A stretch of 64,000 nt of DNA from Brevibacterium sp. S111 (GTDB lineage: Bacteria; Actinomycetota; Actinomycetes; Actinomycetales; Brevibacteriaceae), in the NCBI RefSeq assembly GCF_004745075.1, contig NZ_RHFH01000014.1, positions 26,610 to 90,609 on the forward strand, in the 5' to 3' direction. Below are positions 53,908 through 62,897 of this stretch, piece by piece. A program made the position numbers and the translations under genes. Below the pieces are notes generated by a model. That model was given only the letters and a program-made list of their open reading frames with translations. It had not been told where the DNA came from and made no database searches. The first letter of the stretch is position 1. The number at the start of each line of letters is the position of its first letter.

Positions 53908-54510
53908 TCACACCGGCTTAGTCAGTGTGTCGTGAGTGCCGGCTGCTTGACGGTGGCGGTACAAGGTTGCTCTCGACCAGCCCACCAAGCGTGCTGCGTC
54001 TACAGCGGTGCGTCCCTTGGCGCGGGCGTCTTCAGCGATAGAGAGCTTCTGGGCGATGTCGTCCGGGTTCACCGGTGGCCGCCCGAACTTGGTGCCGTTC
54101 TGCTTGGCTGCGGCAATGCCGGCGTTGACGCGTTCGGTGATGAGTTCACGTTCATACTCGGCCAGAGTGGCGAGCATTCCCAACATCATCCGACCCGATG
54201 AAGTCTCGGGATCGATGTTGTCTGAGACGGATCGGACCTTCACTCCCCGGTCGCGGAGATGGTTCACGGTTGCCAGAACGTCGAGGAGTGATCGGCCGAG
54301 GCGGTCGATTCGCCACACGACGACTGTGTCGCCGTCTTCGGCATATTCGAGCAGCCGCCTCATTCCAGGTCGCTGTTTCGCCGTCTTACTCCCAGAGGTC
54401 ACATCTGAGAACACATCTCGTTTCTGGACTCCCGCACCGACGAGTGCGTCGAGTTGGAGCTGCGCATCTTGGCCGGCAGTACTGATTCGTGTGTAACCCA
54501 GAAGCCTCAT
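53908..54510 (-). CDS. serine resolvase
   Basis: 200 residues. The catalytic domain has GYTRIS (Ser10), VVVWRIDRLGRS and LGMLATLAEYERELITERV, followed by a C-terminal helix-turn-helix (GRTAVDAARLVGWSRATLYRHRQ). Small Tn3/Tn552-type resolvase that should resolve cointegrates at a nearby res site. First gene of the transposition operon. Confidence 0.93.
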   Translation of the reverse strand: MRLLGYTRISTAGQDAQLQLDALVGAGVQKRDVFSDVTSGSKTAKQRPGMRRLLEYAEDGDTVVVWRIDRLGRSLLDVLATVNHLRDRGVKVRSVSDNIDPETSSGRMMLGMLATLAEYERELITERVNAGIAAAKQNGTKFGRPPVNPDDIAQKLSIAEDARAKGRTAVDAARLVGWSRATLYRHRQAAGTHDTLTKPV

Positions 54511-54523
54511 GAATTAAGAATGG

Positions 54524-54669
54524 CTCATAAATCCCAAGAAGTCACGGCTGTGAGACATTATGCGACGAGACGAGTTAGCAAGACAGATCGCACCCCGTGA
54601 GTACGCGACTGAACTGACGTCCCGCTGAAATGGACCTGACGTCTCATAAATCTAAACAATTTCGAGACG
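54524..54669. promoter_or_regulatory. putative res site
   Basis: Upstream of the resolvase gene. CTCATAAATC is repeated at 54524-54533 and 54643-54652. The second copy is part of a 30-bp dyad with arms CGTCTC (54640-54645) and GAGACG (54664-54669), a shape and size expected for resolvase subsite I. A third, partial GAGAC site lies near 54552. Confidence 0.55.
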
Positions 54670-54699
54670 CATTCGGGCCGGCTTGAGGGGACGTGCCAT

Positions 54700-55254
54700 C
54701 TAACTGCCCGGATCTGGGCTGTCATTTTCTCTACGCTCAGAATGCTTAACGCGCCTCCGCGCTAACCAAGGACCAGTGAACCACCACAAGATCACGATCG
54801 ACACTACGACGACGAGCCAGTAGATCAACCAAAACGCACCGTTGAGTCCGACAACTCCAATACCGGCAACTAGCAAAGCTGCGGAGATTCCAGACGCAGC
54901 TAAGCAGCGGTACCAGATTTTCAACTGTTGCGCAGGCGAGGAAGTATCTGCCTCGGCCGGTAGCTGAGCTCCGTGCTTTCGAGCGAATTTAGCGTCAATG
55001 ATTCTCACAACTGAATGTCCAAACATCAGAGTGAACCCGATGTAGATCGCAGAGATACCGTGGACGAAATTGGACCTTCCGCCGTGACTGAGGTCGATGT
55101 AGGTAAGGGTGAGCAGCGCGAGGTCGATGAGTGGAGTCGCATACAGAAAAACTGCACCAAGGCGCGGCATCGACAGGGCATATCGAGCGAGCAGGCCGCT
55201 GAGAAGAAAGACCCAGAACGCCACCTCAGCGACGATGATGGCGACGAGGATCAT
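54700..55254 (-). CDS. integral membrane protein (transposon cargo)
   Basis: 184 residues with five likely membrane helices, a cytoplasmic loop around residues 85-112 (RKHGAQLPAEADTSSPAQ) and a charged C-terminus. No family is recognised with confidence. The ATG at 55254 lacks a Shine-Dalgarno. It is the gene nearest the right end of the element and reads away from that end. Confidence 0.6.
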   Translation of the reverse strand: MILVAIIVAEVAFWVFLLSGLLARYALSMPRLGAVFLYATPLIDLALLTLTYIDLSHGGRSNFVHGISAIYIGFTLMFGHSVVRIIDAKFARKHGAQLPAEADTSSPAQQLKIWYRCLAASGISAALLVAGIGVVGLNGAFWLIYWLVVVVSIVILWWFTGPWLARRRVKHSERRENDSPDPGS

Positions 55255-55361
55255 GATTCATGGTAACAACATGGCGTTCCGCCTCCGGCAGTGACGAGAC
55301 CAGTCGCCTCTTGATGAGAGAGCGCTGCACAGGGTTGACCGCCAGTGAACGGTGTAAGAAG

Positions 55362-55387
55362 ACCGCCACTTACCGCTGAAACTCACA
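55362..55387 (-). repeat. transposon right terminal inverted repeat with internal TGGCGGT sites
   Basis: Complement of the left end. The internal motif lies at end positions 20-26 (55362-55368) and 44-50 (55338-55344), identical spacing to the left end. Confidence 0.92.
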
Positions 55388-56192
55388 GCACAAGGGCCCC
55401 GGCGGCGAGATCCGCTACATCGTCTTCAACATGGACACGATGCCCTTCGGTGCCAAGACCGACAATGCGGATGAGAAGAAGTCCCTGGCCGTGCGTCAGG
55501 CTATGGCCGACTCGGTGGATCGTCAGGCAATCGCCTCCCAGGTCTACAAAGACACCTTCACTCCTCTGTACTCGCATGTTCCCGATGGACTGCCGGGCGC
55601 CGACGAGCCGTTGAAGTCGGAGTACGGTGACGGTCAGGGCGGAGCCGATGTCGACAAGGCCAAGAAAGCCCTCAAGGATGCCGGCGTCAAGACCCCGGTC
55701 ACGCTCAACCTGCAGTACAACCCCGACCACTACGGTCCCTCCTCGGGCGACGAATACGCTCTGGTCAAGGATCAGCTGGACAAGACCGGGCTGTTCAAGG
55801 TCAACCTGCAGTCGACCGAATGGGTGCAGTACAGCAAGGACCGCACCGACGACGCCTACCCCATGTACCAGCTCGGCTGGTTCCCGGACTACTCGGATGC
55901 CGACAACTACCTGGTGCCGTTCTTCTATGACACCGACGAGACACCGAGCTTCCTGGCCAATCACTACCGGGATAAGACGATGAACAAGGAACTGAACGCT
56001 CAGTCCTCCATCGACGACAAGGGCAAGCGCGCAGACGCGCTGAAGAAGATTCAGGGTCAGTTGGCCGAAGAGCTGCCGACCCTGCCGCTGCTTCAGGGCA
56101 ACCAGATCGCGGTCTCGGGCAAGGACGTCAAGGGCGTCGATGACACCCTTGACCCCGCGTTCCAGTTCCGGTTGGCGCTGCTGAGCAAGTGA
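55388..56192 (+). pseudogene. oligopeptide-binding lipoprotein gene, 3' part (disrupted dppA-like)
   Basis: Begins with the second GCACAAGGG and continues the binding protein: GGEIRYIVFNMDTMPFGAKTD, AMADSVDRQAIASQVYKDTF, then YQLGWFPDYSDADNYLVPFF and a normal C-terminus ending LLSK. Without a start codon or signal peptide it cannot give a working binding protein. Followed by the attenuator-like hairpin and dppB. Confidence 0.95.
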
Positions 56193-56271
56193 GAGCGCGA
56201 ACCACACACGTCGCCAACGACGTGAGAGTGCGCATGGCTACGCCGCGACGATCCATGACCTGATCGTCATT

Positions 56272-56309
56272 CGAGGTGCAGGTGAGCCGCCCGGCCCGCC
56301 TGCACCTCG
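56272..56309 (+). terminator. 11-bp hairpin between dppA-like gene and dppB
   Basis: CGAGGTGCAGG (56272-56282) pairs perfectly with 56299-56309 around 16 nt. Such a partial terminator normally lets the binding protein be made in excess over the permease. Confidence 0.65.
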
Positions 56310-56324
56310 TGGTGCGTTCGCATG

Positions 56325-56432
56325 GCATCCCAGCATGCCTGCGACCGCAACCCAGCGTGCCCGCAGCCGCATCCAGCGTGCCCGCGAACGCATTCAGCGT
56401 GTCTGCAACCGCATCCAGCGTGCCCGCACTCT
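56325..56432. repeat. five ~21-bp tandem repeats upstream of dppB
   Basis: Units begin at 56325, 56347, 56369, 56390 and 56411 (spacing 22, 22, 21, 21) with consensus GCATCCAGCGTGCCCGC plus 4-5 bases. The array occupies most of the 56193-56501 gap, directly after the hairpin. Confidence 0.8.
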
Positions 56433-56501
56433 GTGGCACCGAACAAGAACCACGTCGGCACTCGAGCTTTCTGAGCGTCGACGCCAGCAATGAAGGAACA
56501 C

Positions 56502-57593
56502 ATGTCTGCAGCCATCAGCGAACCAGGGGCAGAAGCCGCCGAGACCTCGGTCGCGGTGAAGAAGCCCTCGGGGGGCGGATTGGGACGCTACGTCGTCATC
56601 CGATTCCTCCTCATCATTCCCACCATCTTCATCCTCACCACTCTGGTCTTCTTCCTCATGCGCATCACCGGTGATCCGATCACCGCATCTCTGGGTGGAC
56701 GCCTGACCAAGAGCCAGTTGGCCGAACGCATCCATGCCGCCGGCTACGACCGGCCGCTCCTCGTCCAGTACTTCGAATACATGGGCAATCTGCTCAAGGG
56801 CGACTTCGGCACCACGGTCTCAGACGGCCAACCCGTGTCGAGCATTCTGCTCAACTACGGCACCGCGACCATCGAGCTCGTCTTCTACGCCCTCATCGTC
56901 GCGTTCATCCTCGGCATCCCGCTGGGCATGCTCGCTGCCTACCACAGGGACAAGGCCCCCGACGCCGCGCTGCGCATCCTCGCGATCCTCGGCTACGCGA
57001 CTCCCGTGTTCTTCGCGGGCATGATCCTCAAGCTGGTCTTCGGCGTCTTCCTGCCCATCCTGCCCGTGGCGGGTCGCGGCACCACCGAGACCGAATACAT
57101 CATGTCGGGCGTGGTTGGGCCCACCCGGTTCTACATCATCGATGCGATCCGCATCGGCAACTTCGAGGTTCTCGGCGATGTGCTCGCCCACGCGGTCCTG
57201 CCCGCGATCGCCCTCGGCGTGCTCACGGCGGGAGTCTTCCTCCGCCTCGTGCGCACGAACCTCATCGGCACCCTGGGCCAGCAGTACATCGACTCCGGCC
57301 GGTCCCGCGGCATCTCCGAATACCGCCTGGTCACCAAACACGCCTACCGTCCCGCGCTGATCCCGATCATCACGGTCATGGGCATGCAGATCGCGCTCAT
57401 GCTCGCCGGCGCCGTGCTCACGGAGACGACATTCGAATGGAAGGGGCTCGGCTTCAAACTCGCCGAATATCTCACCGCCCGTGACTTCGTGGCCGTCCAG
57501 GGAATCGTGGTCTTCCTCGCCATCATCGTGGCGCTGACCAACTTCCTCGTCGACGTCATCGCCGCCTTCATCGACCCCCGAGTGAGGTACTGA
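56502..57593 (+). CDS. dppB: dipeptide/oligopeptide ABC transporter permease (DppB-like)
   Basis: 363 residues. Six membrane helices, the large periplasmic loop of DppB/OppB (about 55-115), and the EAA-type loop near ITKHAYRPALIPIITVMG. The second ATG (56502) is chosen because GAAGGAA precedes it. With DppC it forms the channel for peptides delivered by the (disrupted) binding protein. Its stop overlaps the dppC ATG (TGATG). Confidence 0.93.
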   Translation: MSAAISEPGAEAAETSVAVKKPSGGGLGRYVVIRFLLIIPTIFILTTLVFFLMRITGDPITASLGGRLTKSQLAERIHAAGYDRPLLVQYFEYMGNLLKGDFGTTVSDGQPVSSILLNYGTATIELVFYALIVAFILGIPLGMLAAYHRDKAPDAALRILAILGYATPVFFAGMILKLVFGVFLPILPVAGRGTTETEYIMSGVVGPTRFYIIDAIRIGNFEVLGDVLAHAVLPAIALGVLTAGVFLRLVRTNLIGTLGQQYIDSGRSRGISEYRLVTKHAYRPALIPIITVMGMQIALMLAGAVLTETTFEWKGLGFKLAEYLTARDFVAVQGIVVFLAIIVALTNFLVDVIAAFIDPRVRY

Positions 57594-58603
57594 TGTCCAC
57601 TCCAGACAGCAAAGCCAAGAAGTCCTGGTTCTCCCGCCTCCCGATCGTCTCCCATCTTCGTCAGTCAGTGGGTCTGCAGCGAGGGATGCTCATCACGGGT
57701 CTCATCCTGTGCGGCATCGTCCTCATCTGCGCGATCTTCGCACCGCTGATCGCCCCCTACGGGTTCAACCAGCTGGGCACCTCCGAGGGCAACTTCGGAT
57801 CGAAGCTGCCACCTGGCGGGACCCACATCTGGGGAACGACCGTCGGCGGCTACGACGTCTTCTCCCGTGTGGTCTGGGGAGCCCAGACCGCGGTGGCCGT
57901 CATCATCGTGGCCGTGATCATGTCACTCTTCGCCGGCGTGATCCTGGGACTCGTCTCGGGCTACCTCGGCGGTTGGCTCGACCGCATCCTCGTTGTCATC
58001 GCCGACGCGGTCTATGCCTTCCCGACCCTGCTGCTGGCGCTGGTCATGTCGATTGCGATCTCCGGCGGTCAGTCGAGTGCCTGGGGCGGCATCGCCGCGG
58101 CCGCGTTCTCGATCACCGTGGTCTTCATTCCGCAGTACTTCCGCGTCGTCCGCGCAGAGACCCTGCGCCTGAAGGCAGAGCCCTTCGTCGAATCGGCGAT
58201 CGTGCTCGGTGCTTCGAAGACCCGGATCATCTCAAAGCACATCTTCCGGAATGCCACCCGTACTCTGCCGCTGATCTTCACCCTCAACTCCTCCGAGGCG
58301 ATTCTGACTCTGGCCGGACTCGGGTTCCTGGGCTTCGGAATCGAACCCACCTCGGCGTCGGAATGGGGCTATGACCTCAACAAGGCACTGCCCGACGTGA
58401 CCAGCGGCGTGTGGTGGACCTCGGTCTTCCCAGGCTTGGCGATCGTGCTGACCGTTTTGGGCATCACCCTCGTCGGCGAGTCGATGAACGACCTCAACGA
58501 CCCGCGTCTGCGGGTGCGTCGCAAAGCCAAGGGCGCCAAGACAGCGAAGGCCGCGAAGGCCGGCTCATCGTCGAGCATCAATGAGACCGCGGAGGCCAAG
58601 TGA
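57593..58603 (+). CDS. dppC: dipeptide/oligopeptide ABC transporter permease (DppC-like)
   Basis: 336 residues. N-terminal OppC-type segment, a membrane core with the EAA-like loop (ESAIVLGASKTRIISKHIFRNA) and a basic Lys/Ala-rich C-terminal tail. Overlaps dppB and the ATPase gene by one base each, so translation is coupled along the operon. Confidence 0.93.
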   Translation: MSTPDSKAKKSWFSRLPIVSHLRQSVGLQRGMLITGLILCGIVLICAIFAPLIAPYGFNQLGTSEGNFGSKLPPGGTHIWGTTVGGYDVFSRVVWGAQTAVAVIIVAVIMSLFAGVILGLVSGYLGGWLDRILVVIADAVYAFPTLLLALVMSIAISGGQSSAWGGIAAAAFSITVVFIPQYFRVVRAETLRLKAEPFVESAIVLGASKTRIISKHIFRNATRTLPLIFTLNSSEAILTLAGLGFLGFGIEPTSASEWGYDLNKALPDVTSGVWWTSVFPGLAIVLTVLGITLVGESMNDLNDPRLRVRRKAKGAKTAKAAKAGSSSSINETAEAK

Positions 58604-60435
58604 TGAATGAGAACGTGAAAGACAACAGCACCGACGGCTCGGACAGCGCGGCCGGCTCGGACAGCACAGCCAGTCGGGCGAAGAGCATCCTCGACATCGA
58701 CGGGCTCGACGTCACCTTCTCCACCGACGGCGGCGACGTCCACGCGGTGAAGAACGTGACCCTGTCGGTCACCCCAGGGGAGGTGCTGGCCATCGTGGGC
58801 GAATCCGGCTCCGGCAAGACCGTGACGGCACGCAGCATCCTCGGACTCCTGCCCGAAACCGCACAGCGGTCGGGCGCCGTCATCGTCTCCGGCAAGGACG
58901 TGCTCAGCGTCTCCGGGGAGCAGCTGCGCAAGCTGCGCGGAACCGATGTGTCGATGGTCTTCCAGGAACCCTCGACGGCGCTCAACCCCGTCTACACCGT
59001 GGGGTGGCAGATCGCCGAGGGCCTGCGGGCCCACCACAAACGTGCGAGCAAGGCCGAGCTCAAGGCCAAGGTCATCGCCGCGATGGAGCAGGTCGGGATT
59101 CCCGATGCGCAGAACCGCTTCGACTACTATCCGCATCAGTTCTCCGGTGGGCAGAAGCAGCGCATCGTCATCGCCATGGCGCTGGCGCTGGGCGCCGAAC
59201 TCATCGTCGCCGACGAGCCGACGACGGCTCTCGACGTCACCGTCCAGGCCGAGATCCTCGACCTGCTGCGGGACCTGCGCGATGAGACAGGGACCGCGAT
59301 CGTGCTCATCACCCACAACATGGGTGTCGTCGCCGACCTCGCCGATCGGGTGGCCGTGATGTATCGCGGTGACCTCGTCGAGGTGTCCTCGGTCAAGCAG
59401 CTCTTCAGTGACCCGAAGGAGCAGTACACGCGTGACCTCCTCGGCGCTGTTCCTCGCCTGGGATCGACGGTTGCCGGCAGCCGCAAGGCCGCTGCCGCCG
59501 AAGAGCGGGCCGGTGGCTCGAGCGCGACGGCAGGTGGCGACGGGAAGGCCACAGCCACCTCGGCGGGGGAGGGGCCTGACTCCGGCACGCCACGAGACGA
59601 ACGAGAATCCATCGTCGTGGCGCGAAACCTCGACATCGTCTACCCGGGAGGGTTCGGGCGATCGGACTTCCAGGCGGTGTCCTCGGTCAGCTTCGACATC
59701 AAGGCCGGCGAGGTCTACGGACTGGTCGGCGAATCCGGCTCGGGCAAGACCACAATCGGGCGTGCCATCGCCGGCCTGACCAGGGCCAGCGGAGGCAGCC
59801 TCAAGGTGCTCGACCACGAGATGGTCGGGTTCAAGGAGAAGGCGTTCTCCCCTATCAGGCGCCGGATCGGGTTCGTCTTCCAAGACCCGGCGGCCTCCTT
59901 CAACCCGCACCTGACGATCGGTGAGTGTGTGGCGGAGCCGTTCGCCATCCACAAGCGAGACATGACGGCTAAGGACCGTGAGAAGAGAGTCCTCGAACTC
60001 CTCGACTCGGTGCAGCTGCCCAGCGCCTACGCTGCCAGGTACCCGCACGAGCTCTCAGGCGGCCAGCGTCAGAGAGCCTCCCTGGCACGCGGACTGGCCC
60101 TCGACCCGGAACTGCTCATCGCTGATGAACCGACCTCGGCGCTGGACGTGTCGGTGCAGGCCAAGGTGCTCGAGCTGTTCGTCGAACTGCAGAACAGGTT
60201 CGACTTCGCGGCCCTGTTCATCAGCCACGACCTGGCCGTCGTCGATATGCTCTCCGACCGCATCGGCGTGCTCTTCCACGGTGAACTGTTGGAAGAGGGC
60301 ACGGGCGAGAAGGTGCTGGGGTCGCCGAGCAACGACTACACCAAGCGGCTTATCGCATCGCTGCCCGTGCCTGACCCGGATGAGCAGGCAAAGCGCCGCG
60401 AACTGGCCCGCAGCCTGCGCACCACCGTCGGCTGA
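58603..60435 (+). CDS. fused dipeptide ABC transporter ATP-binding protein (DppD-DppF)
   Basis: 610 residues with two complete nucleotide-binding domains. NBD1: Walker A GESGSGKT, signature FSGGQKQR, Walker B LIVADEPTTALD. NBD2: GESGSGKTT, LSGGQRQR, LLIADEPTSALD. A Ser/Gly/Ala linker (about 290-325) joins them. All catalytic residues are present. ATG 58603 has GGAGG 7 nt upstream. Single-chain fusions of the two ATPases are common in actinobacteria. Confidence 0.94.
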   Translation: MNENVKDNSTDGSDSAAGSDSTASRAKSILDIDGLDVTFSTDGGDVHAVKNVTLSVTPGEVLAIVGESGSGKTVTARSILGLLPETAQRSGAVIVSGKDVLSVSGEQLRKLRGTDVSMVFQEPSTALNPVYTVGWQIAEGLRAHHKRASKAELKAKVIAAMEQVGIPDAQNRFDYYPHQFSGGQKQRIVIAMALALGAELIVADEPTTALDVTVQAEILDLLRDLRDETGTAIVLITHNMGVVADLADRVAVMYRGDLVEVSSVKQLFSDPKEQYTRDLLGAVPRLGSTVAGSRKAAAAEERAGGSSATAGGDGKATATSAGEGPDSGTPRDERESIVVARNLDIVYPGGFGRSDFQAVSSVSFDIKAGEVYGLVGESGSGKTTIGRAIAGLTRASGGSLKVLDHEMVGFKEKAFSPIRRRIGFVFQDPAASFNPHLTIGECVAEPFAIHKRDMTAKDREKRVLELLDSVQLPSAYAARYPHELSGGQRQRASLARGLALDPELLIADEPTSALDVSVQAKVLELFVELQNRFDFAALFISHDLAVVDMLSDRIGVLFHGELLEEGTGEKVLGSPSNDYTKRLIASLPVPDPDEQAKRRELARSLRTTVG

Positions 60436-60498
60436 GCAGGCCGCTGGTCGAGCGGGGCCGCGGTCGGCTCTGGAGACAAAAGATACCCGAAGGGACTA

Positions 60499-61457
60499 GC
60501 GCGTGTCCTGTAAGTGTTCGTGCCAGCGGCGTGGCTGCTATTCATCGGACCTGATTTCTGCTCACCTGGGCACATGGTTGGACGCGGAGAACTCACGGAC
60601 AAAGCCTGGGAGGCCATCGCCCCACTGCTGCCGACCAATGGCAAGGGCCGCAGGTGGCGTGATCACCGGCAGGTGGTCAACGGAATCCTGTGGAAGCTAC
60701 GCACCGGAGCCCCTTGGCGAGACGTCCCCGACCGGTACGGACCGTGGAAGACCTGCCACGAACGGTTGAGGATCTGGACCATGGACGGCACCTGGGCAAA
60801 GATCCTCGACGAAGCCGTCGTCAAGGACGACGCCACCGGCGACCTCGAGTGGGTACTGTCAGTGGACTCGACCTCCGTTCGGGCGCACCAGCATGCAGCT
60901 GGTGCCCGGAAAAAGGGGGCTGCACTGATCCGGTCGAGGCCCTCGCTGTGGCCGGAGAATGCCTCGGCCGATCCCGCGGAGGACTGACCTCGAAGATCCA
61001 CCTGGCCGTCGATGGAGCGGGCATACCGCTGAGCATCATCCTCACCGAGGGCCAAGTCGGAGACAACCCTCAGCTGCTGCCGTTGCTGGAGCAGATCAGT
61101 GTTCGCCGCCCCGGCCCGGGCCGGCCACGCACCATCCCGGAAGCAGTGCTGGCCGATAAGGCGTATTCGCACCCGTCAACCAGAGCCGCGATGCGGGCGA
61201 AGAAGGTGCGGTTCACTTGTCCGGAGCGGTCTGATCAGATCGGCCGTCGTCAGGCGAAAGGACCCGCCGGTGGGCGCCCACCGGCCTTCGATCGGGAAGA
61301 ATACAAACGCCGGAACCTGGTTGAGCGGTGCTTCAACCGGTTCAAACAGTTCCGTGACTTGGCGACTCGCTATGCCAAACGTGCCGCCTACTACACCAGT
61401 GAGATCATCATCGCCAGCCTCGTCCTCCGCCTCAGGTGACACTTACAGGACACGCGT
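60499..61457 (+). mobile_element. IS5-family (IS427-type) insertion sequence, 959 bp
   Basis: Ends share CGCGTGTCCTGTAAGTGT (60500-60517) and its complement (61439-61456), with TA duplicated outside (60497-60498 and 61458-61459). It contains one transposase in two overlapping frames. Inserted about 60 bp downstream of the dpp operon, probably without breaking a gene. Confidence 0.9.
60574..61439 (+). CDS. IS5-family transposase made by -1 frameshift
   Basis: Frame A (60574-60987) gives the N-terminal DUF4096-like part and the first catalytic segment (WVLSVDSTSVRAHQHAAGARKKG). Frame B, open to 61439, gives the DDE remainder (GGLTSKIHLAVDGAG, VLADKAYSHPSTRAAM, RNLVERCFNRFKQFRDLATRY). The frames meet at A_AAG_GGG (60912-60918), a canonical X_XXY_YYZ slippery heptamer in the zero frame, so the split is probably programmed rather than decay. 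Fused length about 288 residues. Confidence 0.87.
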
Positions 61458-61782
61458 TAGAAGCGAGGGACTGGGCCTCGTCGGACGATTAAGGGCCGAA
61501 GTACGACAGCCAATTTTCGATGCAAAGCGAGCTTGACGATGCCCGAGACTCGGGCAGGATGGGCGACCGTCGATCGTTTCCCTATTCACCGTGGGCGGGT
61601 GGAGCTGTTCGACCACACGGTTGTTTTCCCGATGGTTCGCAAACTCACTACGAAACCCGGGGCTTGACAGTTGGTTTGAGAAGTCGATAATTGATGCGTT
61701 ACGGAGCGTGATTTGAACCCTGTCTACGACGGGATCGTTGGCGACGGATTCGGAATGCACTCAAGTGCACTGGGCTGACCTA
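61458..61782. other. 325-bp gap between IS and LacI gene
   Basis: No gene. It holds small palindromes at 61541-61555 (GCCCGA-GAC-TCGGGC) and 61756-61769 (TGCACT-CA-AGTGCA); the latter lies 14 bp beyond the LacI-family gene stop and may end its transcript. Confidence 0.45.
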
Positions 61783-62820
61783 TCACGGTGACGCGGAAGC
61801 ATTGGGAGCAGTTGAAGCTCGCTCCAGCATCTCACCCACGATGATTGACTGATTGATCTGGCGTGCTCGTGAATCTTCTCGCACGAGGCAGTCAATGAGG
61901 TCGACAGCGGCCAACGCAAGTTGGGACGGTCGCATGTCGATAGCGGTGATTCCTTCCGACCGAGTCTGTTCCGAATCTGAAAGTGCAGCAACAAGGACGT
62001 CCTCGGGTACGCGAACCCCTGCCTCAATGAGGGCAGAGCATAGCCCTGCGGCATGTCGGCCAGTCAGACAGAAGACTGCCTCCGGCATTCTCGACTTGAT
62101 GAGCTGTCTCGCGATTCGGCGACCGCCCTGTTGGCCTTCGGCCTCGCTGACTCTTTCAACGCGCGCAGTGGCTCCAGTGGAGTTCTGCCATTGTTCGAGA
62201 GCTCTGATTGCATCAAGGTTCCAGGCATTGTCGTCGGTACCGGTGACAAGGACGAGGTCGGATGCTCCACGGGCGTGCAACAGGTCGAGGAGCCTGGTGG
62301 CGTTGCCGAAATCGTCTGTCGAAACCCACTGACCAGAAGCTGTCGATTCCGGCACCCGACCGACAGTGACGACCGGTATGTCCTTCCCCTCGAGTTTCTT
62401 CAGAGTCGGGTCATCGACTGTTGGATCGGTGATGATGAATCCGTCCAGTGATCTCGCAAGTGGCGACCACTCGACGTGAGCCGCATCGGGGACCAACATG
62501 AGGCCCAGTCCGCGATCGGCCGCGGCATGCGCGGCTGAGCCCGAGAAACGAGTGAAGAAATCGACGCCCTGCGGCCGGTAATCGCCGAGCTCGTCGAGTG
62601 GTCGGATGATCAACCCGACCGCGCCCATCGGCTTGTCGCGCATAGCACGTGCAAGAACATCGGCTTCGTAGCCGAGCTCAACCGCAACGGCTCGGACGCG
62701 TTCGCGTGTCTTGTCACTCAACGACCCCTTGCCATTGAGTGCATGGGAAACTGCCGTAATCGATACTCCTGCTTTCGCAGCGACCTCGCGAATAGTGACT
62801 CTGCCCCGTCGCCGGACCAT
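61783..62820 (-). CDS. LacI family transcriptional regulator
   Basis: 345 residues. N-terminal LacI helix-turn-helix and hinge (VTIREVAAKAGVSITAVSHALNGKGSLSDKTRERVRAVAVELGY) followed by a periplasmic-binding-protein-like effector domain. Expected to repress genes at a TAAAACGTTTTA-type operator, one perfect copy of which lies 54 bp upstream in the divergent promoter. Effector not deducible; control of the adjacent peptide-binding protein gene is likely. Confidence 0.93.
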   Translation of the reverse strand: MVRRRGRVTIREVAAKAGVSITAVSHALNGKGSLSDKTRERVRAVAVELGYEADVLARAMRDKPMGAVGLIIRPLDELGDYRPQGVDFFTRFSGSAAHAAADRGLGLMLVPDAAHVEWSPLARSLDGFIITDPTVDDPTLKKLEGKDIPVVTVGRVPESTASGQWVSTDDFGNATRLLDLLHARGASDLVLVTGTDDNAWNLDAIRALEQWQNSTGATARVERVSEAEGQQGGRRIARQLIKSRMPEAVFCLTGRHAAGLCSALIEAGVRVPEDVLVAALSDSEQTRSEGITAIDMRPSQLALAAVDLIDCLVREDSRARQINQSIIVGEMLERASTAPNASASP

Positions 62821-62868
62821 CTGCGCACCTGTCTCTTTGCAGCTTGACTGTTCTTCTTACGACGATTG

Positions 62869-62897
62869 TTGCATAAAACGTTTTACTTGTGTACTGT
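62869..62897 (+). promoter_or_regulatory. promoter of the second binding-protein gene
   Basis: TTGCAT (62869-62874), 17-bp spacer, TACTGT (62892-62897). The LacI-type operator occupies most of the spacer. Confidence 0.7.
62874..62885. promoter_or_regulatory. LacI-type operator TAAAACGTTTTA
   Basis: Perfect 12-bp palindrome with the central CG typical of LacI-family sites, placed between -35 and -10 of the rightward promoter, where binding would block RNA polymerase. Confidence 0.85.

Larger units (their letters stand above)
49710..55387. mobile_element. Tn552/Tn5053-like transposon, 5,678 bp, inserted in dppA-like gene
   Basis: Bounded by 26-bp terminal inverted repeats (24/26 identical, starting TGTGAG) and a 9-bp target duplication. 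It encodes a serine resolvase, a DD(35)E transposase of 462 aa and a 269-aa AAA+ partner, close in size to Tn552 p480 and p271, plus VOC, SDR and membrane-protein cargo and a putative res site. Base composition is less GC-rich than the flanks, particularly at 50,700-51,000 and around res. Intact ends, intact transposition genes and a perfect duplication point to a recent insertion. Confidence 0.95.

Noticed and set aside
49701..55396. Insertion interpreted as an 8-bp duplication (CACAAGGG)
   Set aside because: The flanking G is also identical on both sides and the inverted repeats start cleanly at TGTGAG, so 9 bp fits better.
58369..60048. 559-codon minus-strand frame opposite the fused dppDF gene
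   Set aside because: Antisense to two clear nucleotide-binding domains; no family similarity.
60514..61439. IS5-family transposase as a frameshifted pseudogene
   Set aside because: A correctly phased slippery heptamer and intact catalytic segments in both frames favour programmed frameshifting.
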